The notes: generated from the sequence alone by a model not told the origin. Positions 15,948 to 23,869 are shown, numbered from the stretch's first letter. The stretch is 51,314 bases of DNA from CAYFQV01 sp964654185 (GCA_964654185.1 CAZZIE010000013.1:1-51314), one strand, 5' to 3'. Translations and numbers: made by a program.

Positions 15948-17470
15948 TGCGAAAGAACATCGTCTTCGTGGTGGCCGTAATCATCGTCATTGCTCTGGTT
16001 CTGGCGGGGATTCTCAGCCCCGAGGGCATTGATACGGTCTCCCGGGTGGTACACACCTACATCATTGATCACTTCGGGTGGGGATACCTCCTGGCGGCGT
16101 TCTTCTTCCTCGCGATCTCGCTCTACGTGGCCTTCAGCAAGTACGGACGGATCAAGCTCGGCGCGGACGATGAGAAGCCGCAGTACAGCTACTTCGGCTG
16201 GTTCAGCATGCTCTTCGCCGCGGGCATGGGGATCGGGCTCATCTTCTGGGGCGTGGCGGAGCCCATGAGCCACTACCTCAACCCGCCGGAGCACATTGCC
16301 GGCGCCTCAGGAGATGCCGCCGCCTTTGCCATGCGGTACAGCTTCTTTCACTGGGGCATCCATCCCTGGGCGATCTACATTGTCATGAGCCTGACGATCG
16401 CCTACTTCTCCTTCCGGCGAGGCATGCCGCCCCTCATATCGAGCGCCTTCTATCCCCTCATCGGCGAACGGATCTACGGGTGGATCGGGAAGGCCATCGA
16501 CATTCTGGCGATCTTCGCGACGGTCTTCGGTGTTGCCACGAGTCTGGGCCTCGGGGCGCTCCAGATCACCGGAGGTGTTGCGACGGTGCTGCCGATCCCG
16601 CAGGGGACGGGGACGACCCTGATCATCATTGCCGCCGTGACGGTGCTCTACATGTTCTCCAGCGCCACGGGTCTGGACAAGGGCGTCCAGATCCTGAGCA
16701 GGACCAACGTCATGGTGGCGCTGGTCCTCCTGGGGTTCATGCTCGTCGCCGGGCCGACGGCGTACATACTGGACATCTTCTCCACGACCCTGGGGGATTA
16801 CCTGTCGGGACTGGTAACCATGAGCCTGAGCACCAATCCCTTTGAGGGGTACGCCTGGACGAAGTCCTGGACCCTCTTCTACTGGGCGTGGTGGATCTCC
16901 TGGTCCCCCTTCGTGGGTCTCTTCGTTGCCAGCATCTCCCGCGGCCGCACCATTCGGGAATTCGTCCTCGGCGCGCTGATCGTACCGGCGCTGCTCACCT
17001 TCCTCTGGTTCGCCGTCTTCGGCGGAGCCGGGTTCCACCTTGAGCTGCAGGAAGGAGTCTCCTTTGCCGCCACCGCCGCGGAGAACGTGCCGGCGGCGCT
17101 CTTCGAGCTCTTCAGCTACTACCCGCTGGCGCCGGTGCTGAGCGTCCTCGCGGTGATTCTCCTCACGGTCTTCTTCGTGACATCGGCGGACTCGGCCACC
17201 TTCGTCCTGGCCATGATGAGCTCCAACGGTAACCTGAATCCCTCCCTGGGCAAGAAGATCGCCTGGGGCATCATCCAGTCCAGCGCCGCGGCGGTCCTTC
17301 TGGTTTCCGGAGGGCTCGAGGCGCTGCAGCGAATGGCCATTGTGGCGGCGCTGCCCTTCACCATCGTCATGGTGCTCATGGTGCGCAGCCTCCTGAAGGC
17401 AATGCGCTACGAGGTCAAGCACGAGTGGGTCGACCGGCGGGCGCGCCGGGCCTCCGACCGCCCGGTGTAG
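15944..17470 (+). CDS. BCCT-family betaine/choline/carnitine transporter
   Basis: 508-residue inner-membrane secondary transporter with twelve predicted helices that takes up glycine betaine or a similar trimethylammonium osmolyte. The glycine-rich unwound helix reads GMGIGLIFWGVAEP (about 94-107). The aromatic substrate box with its following loop is near 305-330 (FYWAWWISWSPFVG, then ISRGRTIREFV). GMGIG, rather than the GMGVG/GIGID variants of proton- or exchange-type members, is usual in sodium-coupled betaine carriers. The C-terminal tail is short and basic (RRARRASDR), unlike the long osmosensing tail of BetP, so activity control may come from the coupled UspA protein. Supports a halophilic lifestyle. 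Confidence 0.93.
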   Translation: MMRKNIVFVVAVIIVIALVLAGILSPEGIDTVSRVVHTYIIDHFGWGYLLAAFFFLAISLYVAFSKYGRIKLGADDEKPQYSYFGWFSMLFAAGMGIGLIFWGVAEPMSHYLNPPEHIAGASGDAAAFAMRYSFFHWGIHPWAIYIVMSLTIAYFSFRRGMPPLISSAFYPLIGERIYGWIGKAIDILAIFATVFGVATSLGLGALQITGGVATVLPIPQGTGTTLIIIAAVTVLYMFSSATGLDKGVQILSRTNVMVALVLLGFMLVAGPTAYILDIFSTTLGDYLSGLVTMSLSTNPFEGYAWTKSWTLFYWAWWISWSPFVGLFVASISRGRTIREFVLGALIVPALLTFLWFAVFGGAGFHLELQEGVSFAATAAENVPAALFELFSYYPLAPVLSVLAVILLTVFFVTSADSATFVLAMMSSNGNLNPSLGKKIAWGIIQSSAAAVLLVSGGLEALQRMAIVAALPFTIVMVLMVRSLLKAMRYEVKHEWVDRRARRASDRPV

Positions 17471-17628
17471 GGCCGCGGGGCGCTTGCCGGGCCAGGCCGG
17501 CCTTCCCGGACGCGCCGGCCTTCCCGGGCCCGCCGGGCGTCGGACCGCCCGACCTGGGGCCGCCTGCTGCCTGTGCGTGCCGCCGGCCGCGGCTTGTGCG
17601 GGCGGTTGAACCGGTGTAGGGTTTCCTG
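17471..17628. other. extremely GC-rich spacer with imperfect repeats
   Basis: A 17-bp GCCGGCCTTCCCGGG-like unit occurs twice in tandem near 17488-17522. The BCCT gene-end sequence (CCGGTGTAGGG, near 17462) is echoed as AACCGGTGTAGGG near 17608-17620. It can fold into strong hairpins and may terminate transcription; no gene is seen. Confidence 0.5.
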
Positions 17629-18537
17629 ATGGAAATCACTCAGAAGATGCATCTCCAGGTCGAGGAGGAGAACCTCCTCGACATGCACAGCGTTATCAAC
17701 GTCCTCAACGTGATCAACTACGAGCTGCACATCCTTTCCATTGAGCTCGGTGAGGCACAGGAGATCATTGAAGCGGCGGATGCGGTTGCGGACATTGGGG
17801 ATGCCCTGCGCGACCGGGAAGAGGCACACCGGCAGATTCGCAATGTCGAGGATTTCATTCACACCATTGAGACGGCGGTGGACCGGGCGTGTGCGCTCCG
17901 CGAAGGCTGCCGGGACCTCCCTGCCGTTGCGGAGGCGCGGGAGAACCTGAACAGCATCTATACGGTGCTCCGGGTGCGCGCGCGGGAGATCGTGGCGCGA
18001 ATCGACAATCCCATGGCGTGGGTGACCCATGATGTCGATCAGCTCTACGACAACTTTGTCCACGTGCTTCGCGCTATTGAGCGAAACAGCAAGGGCGGTT
18101 ATCAGATCGTCAACAACATTGCCCGTCACGAAGAGGGCACCTACTACGTCACCTTCGAGATCAGCAGCGTTCAGGGTAAGAGCATCCGCATGCCCGCGGT
18201 CTTCCAGGACGTCATGCGCGACCTGATCGCCAACGCCAGGAAGTACACCGAGCCGGGCGGCCGCATTCTTGCGGGGCTGCACAACGACGGGAAGACCCTG
18301 CGCTTCGTGATAGAGGATACCGGCCGGGGTATCCCTGAGGATGAGATTCCGCGGCTCATCCGCTTCGGTGAGCGCGGGAGCAACGTCCAGGATCGTCCGA
18401 CTCGCGGCGGCGGCTTCGGACTGACGAAGGCCTTCTACATAACGACGAGCCTCGACGGACGCATGTGGATCGACAGCACCGTCGGTGAAGGGACCCGGAT
18501 CGAGATCAGGATCCCCGCCGAGTCCCGCAGCGACTAG
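17629..18537 (+). CDS. soluble sensor histidine kinase
   Basis: 302-residue cytoplasmic protein without membrane helices or a recognised sensor domain. The N-terminal helix contains DMHSVINVLNVINYELHIL with His20 in a DHp-like H-x2-I-N setting. A long helical region (about 30-150) follows. The C-terminal HATPase has an N box DLIANARKY (near 200), G1 box EDTGRGIP and G2 box RGGGFGLTKAFY. The kinase core is complete, so autophosphorylation is expected. No response regulator is adjacent. It could act with the orphan REC-HATPase and CheY proteins at 37-38.7 kb, which is speculation. Start ATG 17629; the upstream TTTCCTG is a poor ribosome site. Confidence 0.8.
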   Translation: MEITQKMHLQVEEENLLDMHSVINVLNVINYELHILSIELGEAQEIIEAADAVADIGDALRDREEAHRQIRNVEDFIHTIETAVDRACALREGCRDLPAVAEARENLNSIYTVLRVRAREIVARIDNPMAWVTHDVDQLYDNFVHVLRAIERNSKGGYQIVNNIARHEEGTYYVTFEISSVQGKSIRMPAVFQDVMRDLIANARKYTEPGGRILAGLHNDGKTLRFVIEDTGRGIPEDEIPRLIRFGERGSNVQDRPTRGGGFGLTKAFYITTSLDGRMWIDSTVGEGTRIEIRIPAESRSD

Positions 18538-18636
18538 CGGCCCCCGCGACAGGTTCCGGCGGCGCCTCGTGGCTTTTCCCACCTCCACGTGATTATCATG
18601 GTAGTCAGCAGAGAAAAACCGCTCGGAGGTGCAGCA

Positions 18637-18939
18637 ATGACGACGTTCTTTCTCTTCGGGACATACACCAGCGAATCCATTGAGGGAATCGATGCCCGGC
18701 GTACGAAGAAGACCGAGGAAATCGTCTCGGGATACGGGGGCACCGTACGCTCCGTTCACGCCATCCTCGGGCCGTACGACATTGTCATTATCGTTGAGCT
18801 TCCGGGCGTTCCCGAAGCCGTCCAGGTATCCCTGGCGCTGTCCAAGGCAACGGGCCTGAGCTTCACCTCCGCGCCGGCGGTCACCGTTGCCGACTTCGAC
18901 CGTCTGGCCCGGAACGCGCTCCACAGCAACACCGGCTGA
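18637..18939 (+). CDS. GYD-domain protein
   Basis: 100-residue soluble protein of the small GYD family (ferredoxin-like alpha/beta barrel dimer, function unknown). The family's defining Gly-Pro-Tyr-Asp is in ILGPYDIVIIVELP (near 46-59). It begins MTTFFLFGTYTSESI and has the usual length. GGAGG lies eight bases before ATG; a longer in-frame start at 18589 would read through the ribosome site and is rejected. The Shine-Dalgarno GGAGGTG (18625-18631) is exactly complementary to CACCTCC at 18580-18586. Confidence 0.82.
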   Translation: MTTFFLFGTYTSESIEGIDARRTKKTEEIVSGYGGTVRSVHAILGPYDIVIIVELPGVPEAVQVSLALSKATGLSFTSAPAVTVADFDRLARNALHSNTG

Positions 18940-19076
18940 TACCCGAGAGATGGTTCCAGACAGCCCCGGGGCACTCGTGGCGCAGCACGGGTCTGCGGCT
19001 GACGCCGGTTGAGCACGTTGCCGGGCGGGTCCCGACGGGCGCCGGCAGATGTGCCCGATGCTGGTAGTTGCATCAC

Positions 19077-19107
19077 TTGTGCGCTACTTTGGAATCTGTG
19101 CGATAAT
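19077..19107 (+). promoter_or_regulatory. promoter of the FecR-TPR gene
   Basis: GATAAT (19102-19107) is a strong -10. TTGTGC (19077-19082) is the best -35, but with a long 19-bp spacer. The leader of about 13 nt just includes the GGAGG before ATG 19127. Confidence 0.4.
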
Positions 19108-19126
19108 CAGGGTTCGGAGGAATCCC

Positions 19127-20035
19127 ATGTCCCAGCGCAGCTTCCGATCACTTGTTCTGATCATATCCCTCCTGCTCACGGCGGCGGTCGTGGCCACCGG
19201 ACAGGAATACCTGGTGGAGTACGTGGAGGGGCTCGTGGAGGTGCGGGATGGAGGTCAGTGGTACGAGATCTTCATTGCCGACACGATCATGGAGACCGAT
19301 GAGATTCGCGTCACCGAAGGCGCGTATCTGGAGCTCTCGAGTGCACGCGCCACGCTGAAGATAACCCGCCCCGGCAACTACCCCGTTGCCGACATTGCAT
19401 CACAGAGCCAGCAGCGAGAACAGAGCGGCCTCGGTTCCCTGCTGACCAATCAGATCGGGCGCTTCTCACAGGAAGAGGTCCGCACCGAGTCGGCAGTCGG
19501 CGGCGTACGCGCCTCCGAAGCCGCCCAGGAGGATCAACCCACCTGGGTCGGCGGAGAGTCCGTGCCGGAGCTCATTGCCGAAGCGGTTGCCATGCTCGAG
19601 GAGGGCAACTACCAGGAGGCCTACTACATCATGGATGAGGCCTCCTACTACGCCTTCGGCAATGAGAAGCCGGAAGCGGATTTCTACCTGGGCTACACCG
19701 CCGCCCTTGCGGGGGAGACACAGGTTGCCCTCACCGCTCTGGAAGCGCACGACCCCGACCCGGAGACGGACTACTACGATTCACACGTTCTGAGCCTTGC
19801 GGATCTCTACGTGCAGACCTTTGCCTACGCCGAGGCGGAATCGCTCGTCGAAGCGTACCTCGCCCAGGGTGAAGGGGACCCGGAGTCGGCGCAGCACGCG
19901 CACCTGCTCCTGGGTATGAGCCGTCAGGGTCAGGGGGATCAGCGCGGCGCCCGCACAGCCTTTCAGGAGGCCCGCGATCTGGCCCCGGACAGCCCCGCCG
20001 GTCAGGTAGCACGCAACTTCCTGGCAAGCTTCTAG
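19127..20035 (+). CDS. exported FecR-domain protein with TPR repeats
   Basis: 302 residues: signal peptide (about 1-25, FRSLVLIISLLLTAAVVATG, no lipobox), a FecR-like beta domain at about 28-90 (VEGLVEVRDGGQWYEIFIAD... ELSSARATLKI), a linker, then tetratricopeptide-like helices at about 155-300 (MLEEGNYQEAYYIMDEA, LGMSRQGQGDQRGARTAF). Periplasmic scaffold or assembly protein. FecR/TPR combinations are common in spirochaetes and have no defined role there. GGAGG before ATG 19127; the longer frame from 19049 lacks one. It converges on the ArsC-fold gene, and both stop codons lie in a small tandem repeat. Confidence 0.8.
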   Translation: MSQRSFRSLVLIISLLLTAAVVATGQEYLVEYVEGLVEVRDGGQWYEIFIADTIMETDEIRVTEGAYLELSSARATLKITRPGNYPVADIASQSQQREQSGLGSLLTNQIGRFSQEEVRTESAVGGVRASEAAQEDQPTWVGGESVPELIAEAVAMLEEGNYQEAYYIMDEASYYAFGNEKPEADFYLGYTAALAGETQVALTALEAHDPDPETDYYDSHVLSLADLYVQTFAYAEAESLVEAYLAQGEGDPESAQHAHLLLGMSRQGQGDQRGARTAFQEARDLAPDSPAGQVARNFLASF

Positions 20036-20059
20036 AGCTTCTACTCCCAGAGCTTCTAA
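20027..20059. repeat. triplicated gene-end sequence between convergent genes
   Basis: AGCTTCTAG (20027-20035), AGCTTCTAC (20036-20044) and AGCTTCTAA (20051-20059) repeat with 9- and 15-bp periods. The first copy contains the stop codon of the FecR-TPR gene; the last contains the complement of the stop of the ArsC-fold gene. Confidence 0.75.
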
Positions 20060-20394
20060 GGGAGAAGCTCCGCAAGTCCGGCGTCGTCGGGATTGACCGC
20101 GGCGCCGCGATCGGTCCTGACAATGGGCATGCGCAACAGAGAGGGATCTTCGAGAAGCTCTTCGCGAGGATCGTACTCCATGTATGCCATACCGCGCTTC
20201 CGGTAGCTCCGCGACTCCGGATCGATGAGCTCATCGAATCCGCCGACCGCCGCCGCAACCGTCTCGAGCTCGCCGACACTCAATCCGCGCTGGGTCAGGT
20301 CGACGAACTGAAAGTCGATCCCCCGCTCCTTCAGGTAGCGTTCGATCCGCCGGGTCTCCTTCGATTTCTTCGTGCCGATCAGTTGCGGTGTCAC
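20056..20394 (-). CDS. ArsC/Spx-fold protein lacking the catalytic cysteine
   Basis: 112 residues with the thioredoxin-like ArsC/Spx fold: beta-strand LIGTKKSKETRRIERYLKERG, then FQFVDLTQRGLSVGEL, and the conserved late LLRMPIVR segment. In ArsC and Spx the first loop reads G-T-x-x-C; here it is GTKKSKETRR and the protein contains no cysteine at all, so it cannot be a redox enzyme. It may be a binding or regulatory module. GTG start whose last two bases form the TGA stop of the HD gene (GTGA), so it is translated by coupling after the HD protein and probably works with it. Confidence 0.75.
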   Translation of the reverse strand: MTPQLIGTKKSKETRRIERYLKERGIDFQFVDLTQRGLSVGELETVAAAVGGFDELIDPESRSYRKRGMAYMEYDPREELLEDPSLLRMPIVRTDRGAAVNPDDAGLAELLP

Positions 20395-21614
20395 GCCTTC
20401 TCGCCTTCGATTGGGAACTGCTTGAAGAACTCCACGACATCGATGCCATCCGGACCGCCCCCGGCGAGGTACTCACCTTTGATACGCAGAGCGCCGCGGT
20501 GGAGGACCTCCGAGCGGATCCCGTACTGAATGGACTGATACGCCTCGAGGAAGGCGGCCATGTCGTCGGCGAGGCGGATGATCTCCCCGTCAATGGGATT
20601 GTAGCTGTCGTCGTTGTACTTCGCGGAAATCTCCGCGGTGGTGCTTCCCCGTTCGCTCCCCTCCAGGATCAACCGGCTCTCGAACTCGCGCTCGCAGAAG
20701 TAGCGGATCAGTACCCGGGTCCGCTCCGACATGAGCGGATAGAGCTCCTCGTTCACAATCTCGTTCTCGATCTTCTTGATTACCTCGGGCAGATCCGGAG
20801 TGGCGCGCTTGGTCGGCGCCACGATATCGCGAGTCACCGACTCAGGGAGATCGTGAAAGAGACCGCCGAAGAAGTTGTTGAAGATCCTCCGTGGTGCGGC
20901 ATCCACGTGCACCGAGAGAAAGAGCGAAATGACCGCCACGAACATGGAGTGGCCCAGCACCGAGGTCGAGGGAGTCCGCGGCGTCTGGCTCCAGCGCGTC
21001 TGGTAGCGCAGCCGGTCGATCACTTCCATGAGCTCGTAGAGCTCCTGCTTCATGACGAGCTGCCGGATGCCGGCAAAGTCCAGGAAGGGTTCCAGATCTC
21101 CGCTGAGCTGCTTCTCGATCTCGTAGAGGTCGGGGTCTGCAGTGTGAAGAAGCTTCACCTGATGGAGCTCGGCGTAGGTGGCGTACGAATGGGCCGCCTC
21201 GGCAAGGCGGTAGCCATAGGCATCGTCCTCAGATAAGGAGCCGGTGGGCAGAAGGTAGTGGTGGAACTCGTCGCGAAGTCGGTTCTCCGGAAGCAGGGGG
21301 CCCAGGCTCTGGTAGACCCACTCGTTGATCTGCCGGTAGACCTCCGGATACTTCTCCCGGATGGTGTGGTGGACGGGCGCCTTGATGTCCGAGAGGGCGA
21401 GCTTGCGGAGGAGGCGGAAGATGCCCGCCTTGATGACGGTGTACCAGTTTATCGTGGCGCCGCGCTCCTCTTCGAGGACGCCGACCAGGAAGGCGACGAC
21501 CATCTGGTAGGCGGCGTGGTCCATTTCGGTGAGGTCGACCGGCTTGGGACGGTCGGTCCACCGCTGAATGGAGAAGCCCTGGAAGAGTCGAGATGCCAGA
21601 TCACGCGTGATCAC
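20391..21614 (-). CDS. large HD-domain hydrolase (YfbR-like)
   Basis: About 407 residues. The C-terminal half holds an HD metal-dependent phosphohydrolase domain: LGHSMFVAVI, then NNFFGGLFHDLPESVTRDIV with the His-Asp pair, and a late RLADDMAAFLEA with the last metal Asp. This pattern matches the YfbR/HD_2 5'-nucleotidase group. The N-terminal 200 residues are helical and unassigned. I set the start at GTG 21614: it has no ribosome site, but a TTGCCC-17-TACAGT promoter predicts transcription beginning one base earlier. Longer frames starting at the TTG at 21648-21650 would overlap that promoter. Function: likely nucleotide or nucleoside-phosphate hydrolase. Confidence 0.75.
   Translation of the reverse strand: MITRDLASRLFQGFSIQRWTDRPKPVDLTEMDHAAYQMVVAFLVGVLEEERGATINWYTVIKAGIFRLLRKLALSDIKAPVHHTIREKYPEVYRQINEWVYQSLGPLLPENRLRDEFHHYLLPTGSLSEDDAYGYRLAEAAHSYATYAELHQVKLLHTADPDLYEIEKQLSGDLEPFLDFAGIRQLVMKQELYELMEVIDRLRYQTRWSQTPRTPSTSVLGHSMFVAVISLFLSVHVDAAPRRIFNNFFGGLFHDLPESVTRDIVAPTKRATPDLPEVIKKIENEIVNEELYPLMSERTRVLIRYFCEREFESRLILEGSERGSTTAEISAKYNDDSYNPIDGEIIRLADDMAAFLEAYQSIQYGIRSEVLHRGALRIKGEYLAGGGPDGIDVVEFFKQFPIEGEKA
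21599..21612. promoter_or_regulatory. palindrome at the first codons of the HD gene
   Basis: GATCACGCGTGATC is a perfect 14-bp palindrome covering codons 1-5 of the HD gene. On a leaderless mRNA it would form a hairpin at the extreme 5' end; on DNA it would be a +2 to +16 operator. Confidence 0.4.
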
Positions 21615-21621
21615 TAGGGCC

Positions 21622-21650
21622 ACTGTACTGCCTGACGCCGCCCGGGGCAA
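21622..21650 (-). promoter_or_regulatory. promoter of the HD gene, leaderless geometry
   Basis: On the minus strand TTGCCC (complement of 21645-21650), 17 bp, TACAGT (complement of 21622-21627). Transcription is expected at about 21615, one base before the GTG at 21614. Confidence 0.55.
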
Positions 21651-21659
21651 GCGGCGGCC

Positions 21660-22100
21660 TTAGCGCTTCCGGGCGAAGAGAAAGCGAATGCCGTTGACGA
21701 CGAGGGAGATTCCGCTGGCCACCATGCCGACAATCAGACCCACCCTGACGATGGTGTCCAGCGGCACCGCGGCCACGCCGGAGAAATCAAAGGGGTACAC
21801 CTCGTAGATAACCCGAGCGGCGTTGAGTGAAAAGCCGGCCATGACGGCGTGGAGGGCGTGGTGGAGATAGCGCGGCGAGTAGAAGGCGAGGGAGAGGTTG
21901 CTCGCCCCCTGAACGACCAGGGAGATGGTTACCGCAGGGATCACCGCAGACACCGCCGGCGTGAGAAAGCCGACGTCCCAGCCGGGGACCATGTTCACGA
22001 GCACACCAAGCACTACCGCCGAGACAACGCCGAAGATGTTGTCTCCGCGACGGTTGACGACGTTGCGATCGTCCTGGGTTTCCAACGCATCCGTATCCAT
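21660..22100 (-). CDS. small four-helix membrane protein, unknown
   Basis: 146 residues with four hydrophobic segments: DNIFGVVSAVVLGVLVNMVPG, VSAVIPAVTISLVVQ, a weak ALHAVMAGFSLNAARVIYEV, and VRVGLIVGMVASGISLVVNGIRFLF. No family recognised. Start ATG 22100 was chosen because a TTGTGC-17-TATGCT promoter ends nine bases upstream; earlier in-frame codons run across that promoter. No Shine-Dalgarno. The gene is followed by the HD gene, which has its own promoter. Confidence 0.7.
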   Translation of the reverse strand: MDTDALETQDDRNVVNRRGDNIFGVVSAVVLGVLVNMVPGWDVGFLTPAVSAVIPAVTISLVVQGASNLSLAFYSPRYLHHALHAVMAGFSLNAARVIYEVYPFDFSGVAAVPLDTIVRVGLIVGMVASGISLVVNGIRFLFARKR

Positions 22101-22109
22101 GACGGCGCA

Positions 22110-22138
22110 AGCATACCGCGGGTGTCGCGGCGGCACAA
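22110..22138 (-). promoter_or_regulatory. promoter of the four-helix membrane gene, near-leaderless
   Basis: TTGTGC (complement of 22133-22138), 17 bp, TATGCT (complement of 22110-22115). Expected start about 22103, three bases before ATG 22100. Confidence 0.55.
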
Positions 22139-22288
22139 CTCCTGTTACTGAAGCAGAAAGGATTTGCGGTCCCGTCCGGGGGACGGCACAATGGGCGGCG
22201 CGGCTCTTGTGTGTGACGACGGAAAGAACGATCGAAATCCCAACGAATCGGCGGTGACTTCGTAGTACACACATAGAAGGAGTCGCCG

Positions 22289-22858
22289 GTGAAGGGGCAG
22301 GCAGTGCAGAACGCGAACGACAGGGGTGCCACCGGTCACGAGTTCACCGAGCTCTGGCACCGCTATCAGCGACCGCTGACCTACTTCGTTTCGAGCCTTC
22401 TGCGCAGCGGCGTTACCGGTGACGCCGCGGCGGAGGCGGAGGACGCCGTGCAGGAGATCATGCTGAAGGTCTATCGCAGCCTGGAACGGTACGACGGCCG
22501 CCGCAGCATGAGCGCCTGGGTGTACACGATTGCCAGGAACCACTGCGCGGACCTGCGCCGGAAGCGGCGGGTCCTGAGAATGCCCCTGGATCAGGACGAT
22601 GAGGGGGTGGAGGCGCTTGCCGGTGAGCGCTACCGCACGCCGGAGCAGGCCTATCTGGCGGAGGAGTTGCGTCGCAGCATCGACAGCTTCATGGCCACGC
22701 TCGGCCCGGAGGACCGGACGGTGCTCTTCCTGCGCTTCTACGAGGAACTGCCCTACGGCGAAATCGCGGCGGTAACGGGCCGGCCTGAAGGCACGGTGCG
22801 GTACCGGGTGCACGAGCTGAAACGCCACCTGAGGGACTACCTGGAGGGCCACGCGTGA
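22289..22858 (+). CDS. ECF-family RNA polymerase sigma factor
   Basis: 189-residue group 4 sigma factor. Region 2 is at about 22-95 (LWHRYQRPLTYFVSS, EDAVQEIMLKVYRSLERYDG, SAWVYTIARNHCADLRRKRR). Region 4 is at about 135-185 (LGPEDRTVLFLRFYEELPYGEIAAVTGRPEGTVRYRV). GTG start with AAGGAG eight bases upstream. It overlaps the next gene (TGATG), whose product has one membrane helix and is the candidate anti-sigma factor, and a MotA-like membrane protein completes the operon. The signal is probably an envelope cue. I see no clear ECF-type (AAC/CGTC) promoter upstream that would show autoregulation. Confidence 0.9.
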   Translation: MKGQAVQNANDRGATGHEFTELWHRYQRPLTYFVSSLLRSGVTGDAAAEAEDAVQEIMLKVYRSLERYDGRRSMSAWVYTIARNHCADLRRKRRVLRMPLDQDDEGVEALAGERYRTPEQAYLAEELRRSIDSFMATLGPEDRTVLFLRFYEELPYGEIAAVTGRPEGTVRYRVHELKRHLRDYLEGHA

Positions 22859-23364
22859 TGGGCAGGGATGCGACGGACAAGCTGTTCAGGGACTACTTCG
22901 CGGACCGGGTGAACGAGATTCCCGCCGCGCCCGCTCCGACGGATGGCCGGGAAGGACCGGTCGGAGCGGAGTCGCGCATGGCCGGCTCCGACGCAGCCGA
23001 CACCGGGCCGGGGGCCTCGGAGACCCGGGAGGGCGCGCACCGGGAGGATTCGGGAGGTCCGGCGCGACGCAGCGGCCGGGCCGGCCTGGTGATTGCAAAG
23101 GTGGCAATTGCGGCGGCAGTGGTCGCGACGATCGGCATGCCCTTCACCGGTCACGGAAGGCAGACGCCGAGCGCCCGCATGTTCACCGCAATCCATGAGC
23201 ACTTTGACACCGGACGCGTCCTGATGACCGGCCTGCAGGCGGCGCACTCCTTCATGAGCTCCTACTTCGCAGGACAAGAGGACGCGCAAAAAGCGCGTAC
23301 AGACGCGCACAGAGCGCGTACAGACGCGCAGGAAGCGCGCACAGGAGAGGAAACCAATGACTAA
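22858..23364 (+). CDS. single-helix membrane protein, candidate anti-sigma factor
   Basis: 168 residues: a short N-terminal cytoplasmic helix (KLFRDYFADRVNEIPAAP), a long disordered Gly/Glu/Arg region, one membrane helix at about 77-97 (LVIAKVAIAAAVVATIGMPF), and an extracytoplasmic tail ending in three copies of a seven-residue repeat (DAQKART, DAHRART, DAQEART). No zinc-binding HxxxCxxC motif, so it is not a ZAS-type anti-sigma; assignment rests on position and topology. ATG 22858 shares its A with the sigma stop; a GTG at 22855 is an equal alternative. The 3' end overlaps the next gene by eight bases. Confidence 0.65.
   Translation: MGRDATDKLFRDYFADRVNEIPAAPAPTDGREGPVGAESRMAGSDAADTGPGASETREGAHREDSGGPARRSGRAGLVIAKVAIAAAVVATIGMPFTGHGRQTPSARMFTAIHEHFDTGRVLMTGLQAAHSFMSSYFAGQEDAQKARTDAHRARTDAQEARTGEETND
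23281..23343. repeat. three in-frame 21-bp tandem repeats
   Basis: Units at 23281-23301, 23302-23322 and 23323-23343 share GACGCGCA at the start and AGCGCG(T/C)ACA at the end. They encode the DAxxART heptads at the end of the anti-sigma candidate. Copy number could vary between strains without breaking the frame. Confidence 0.85.
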
Positions 23365-23812
23365 GTTCTATCCCGTTTCGCTGATCGTGTTTCTGGCCGT
23401 GATTGTTGCTGCAATCATCACCTCAGGAGGATCGGTTCTGCACTTCCTCAATGTGCCGTCCTTCCTGATGGTGGTGGTCCCGGCAGTCATTCTGGCGCTG
23501 GCCAACTTCCGGCTGTCCGAGATGGGGCGGTACTTCCGTCTGGGAGTACGGCGCGAGCCGGTGTCCCGGCGCGAGGCAATGGACGCCATTGCCTTCTTTG
23601 ACGCGCTCACGCGATACATCATCATTGCGGGAATCCTTGGAACGCTGACCGGCATCATCGTGATGCTTGCGAACCTCGGTAACGTAGACCGCCTCGGCGC
23701 CGGGGCCGCCCTGGCTCTCATCACCATCCTCTACGCCCTGATCATCCACATTGGTGTGGTGGTACCCTTTCGCACGGGAGCGCGACGAAAACTGGCGGAG
23801 CTGGAAGAGTAA
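23357..23812 (+). CDS. miniature MotA-like membrane protein
   Basis: 151 residues, four helices (about 5-22, 33-50, 86-105, 117-137). Helix 2 begins HFLNVPSFLMVVVPAVILAL, like the FxDxPSxxIVxGG start of MotA helix 2. Helices 3-4 read GILGTLTGIIVMLANLG then LGAGAALALITILYALIIHIGVVVPF, the MotA pattern G-T-x-x-G-x-x-x-M-L ... A-L-x-T-x-L-Y with the conserved Pro137 near the end. It is much shorter than MotA (about 255-290) because the large cytoplasmic loop that contacts FliG is cut to about 35 residues. No MotB/TolR partner is adjacent. ATG overlaps the anti-sigma gene. It may be a reduced stator-like ion channel or a scaffold of the sigma signalling pathway. Confidence 0.65.
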   Translation: MTKFYPVSLIVFLAVIVAAIITSGGSVLHFLNVPSFLMVVVPAVILALANFRLSEMGRYFRLGVRREPVSRREAMDAIAFFDALTRYIIIAGILGTLTGIIVMLANLGNVDRLGAGAALALITILYALIIHIGVVVPFRTGARRKLAELEE

Positions 23813-23820
23813 CCGGATCC

Positions 23821-23869
23821 CGCCCGCCGGGTGCACCGGCTACGGCCGGCTGCTCCCGGCCGCCGGGCG
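23821..23869. terminator. GC-rich branched hairpin after the sigma operon
   Basis: GGCCGG (23844-23849) pairs with CCGGCC (23856-23861) inside an outer CGCCCG (23821-23826) / CGGGCG (23864-23869) pairing. There is no T run, so if it ends transcription it may need Rho. Confidence 0.35.

Noticed and set aside
17407..18924. Long open frame antisense to the histidine kinase and GYD genes
   Set aside because: Spans two real genes and an intergenic promoter; composition artefact.
23281..23343. CRISPR-like array
   Set aside because: Only three adjacent 21-bp units with no spacers, lying in frame in a coding sequence; no cas genes nearby.
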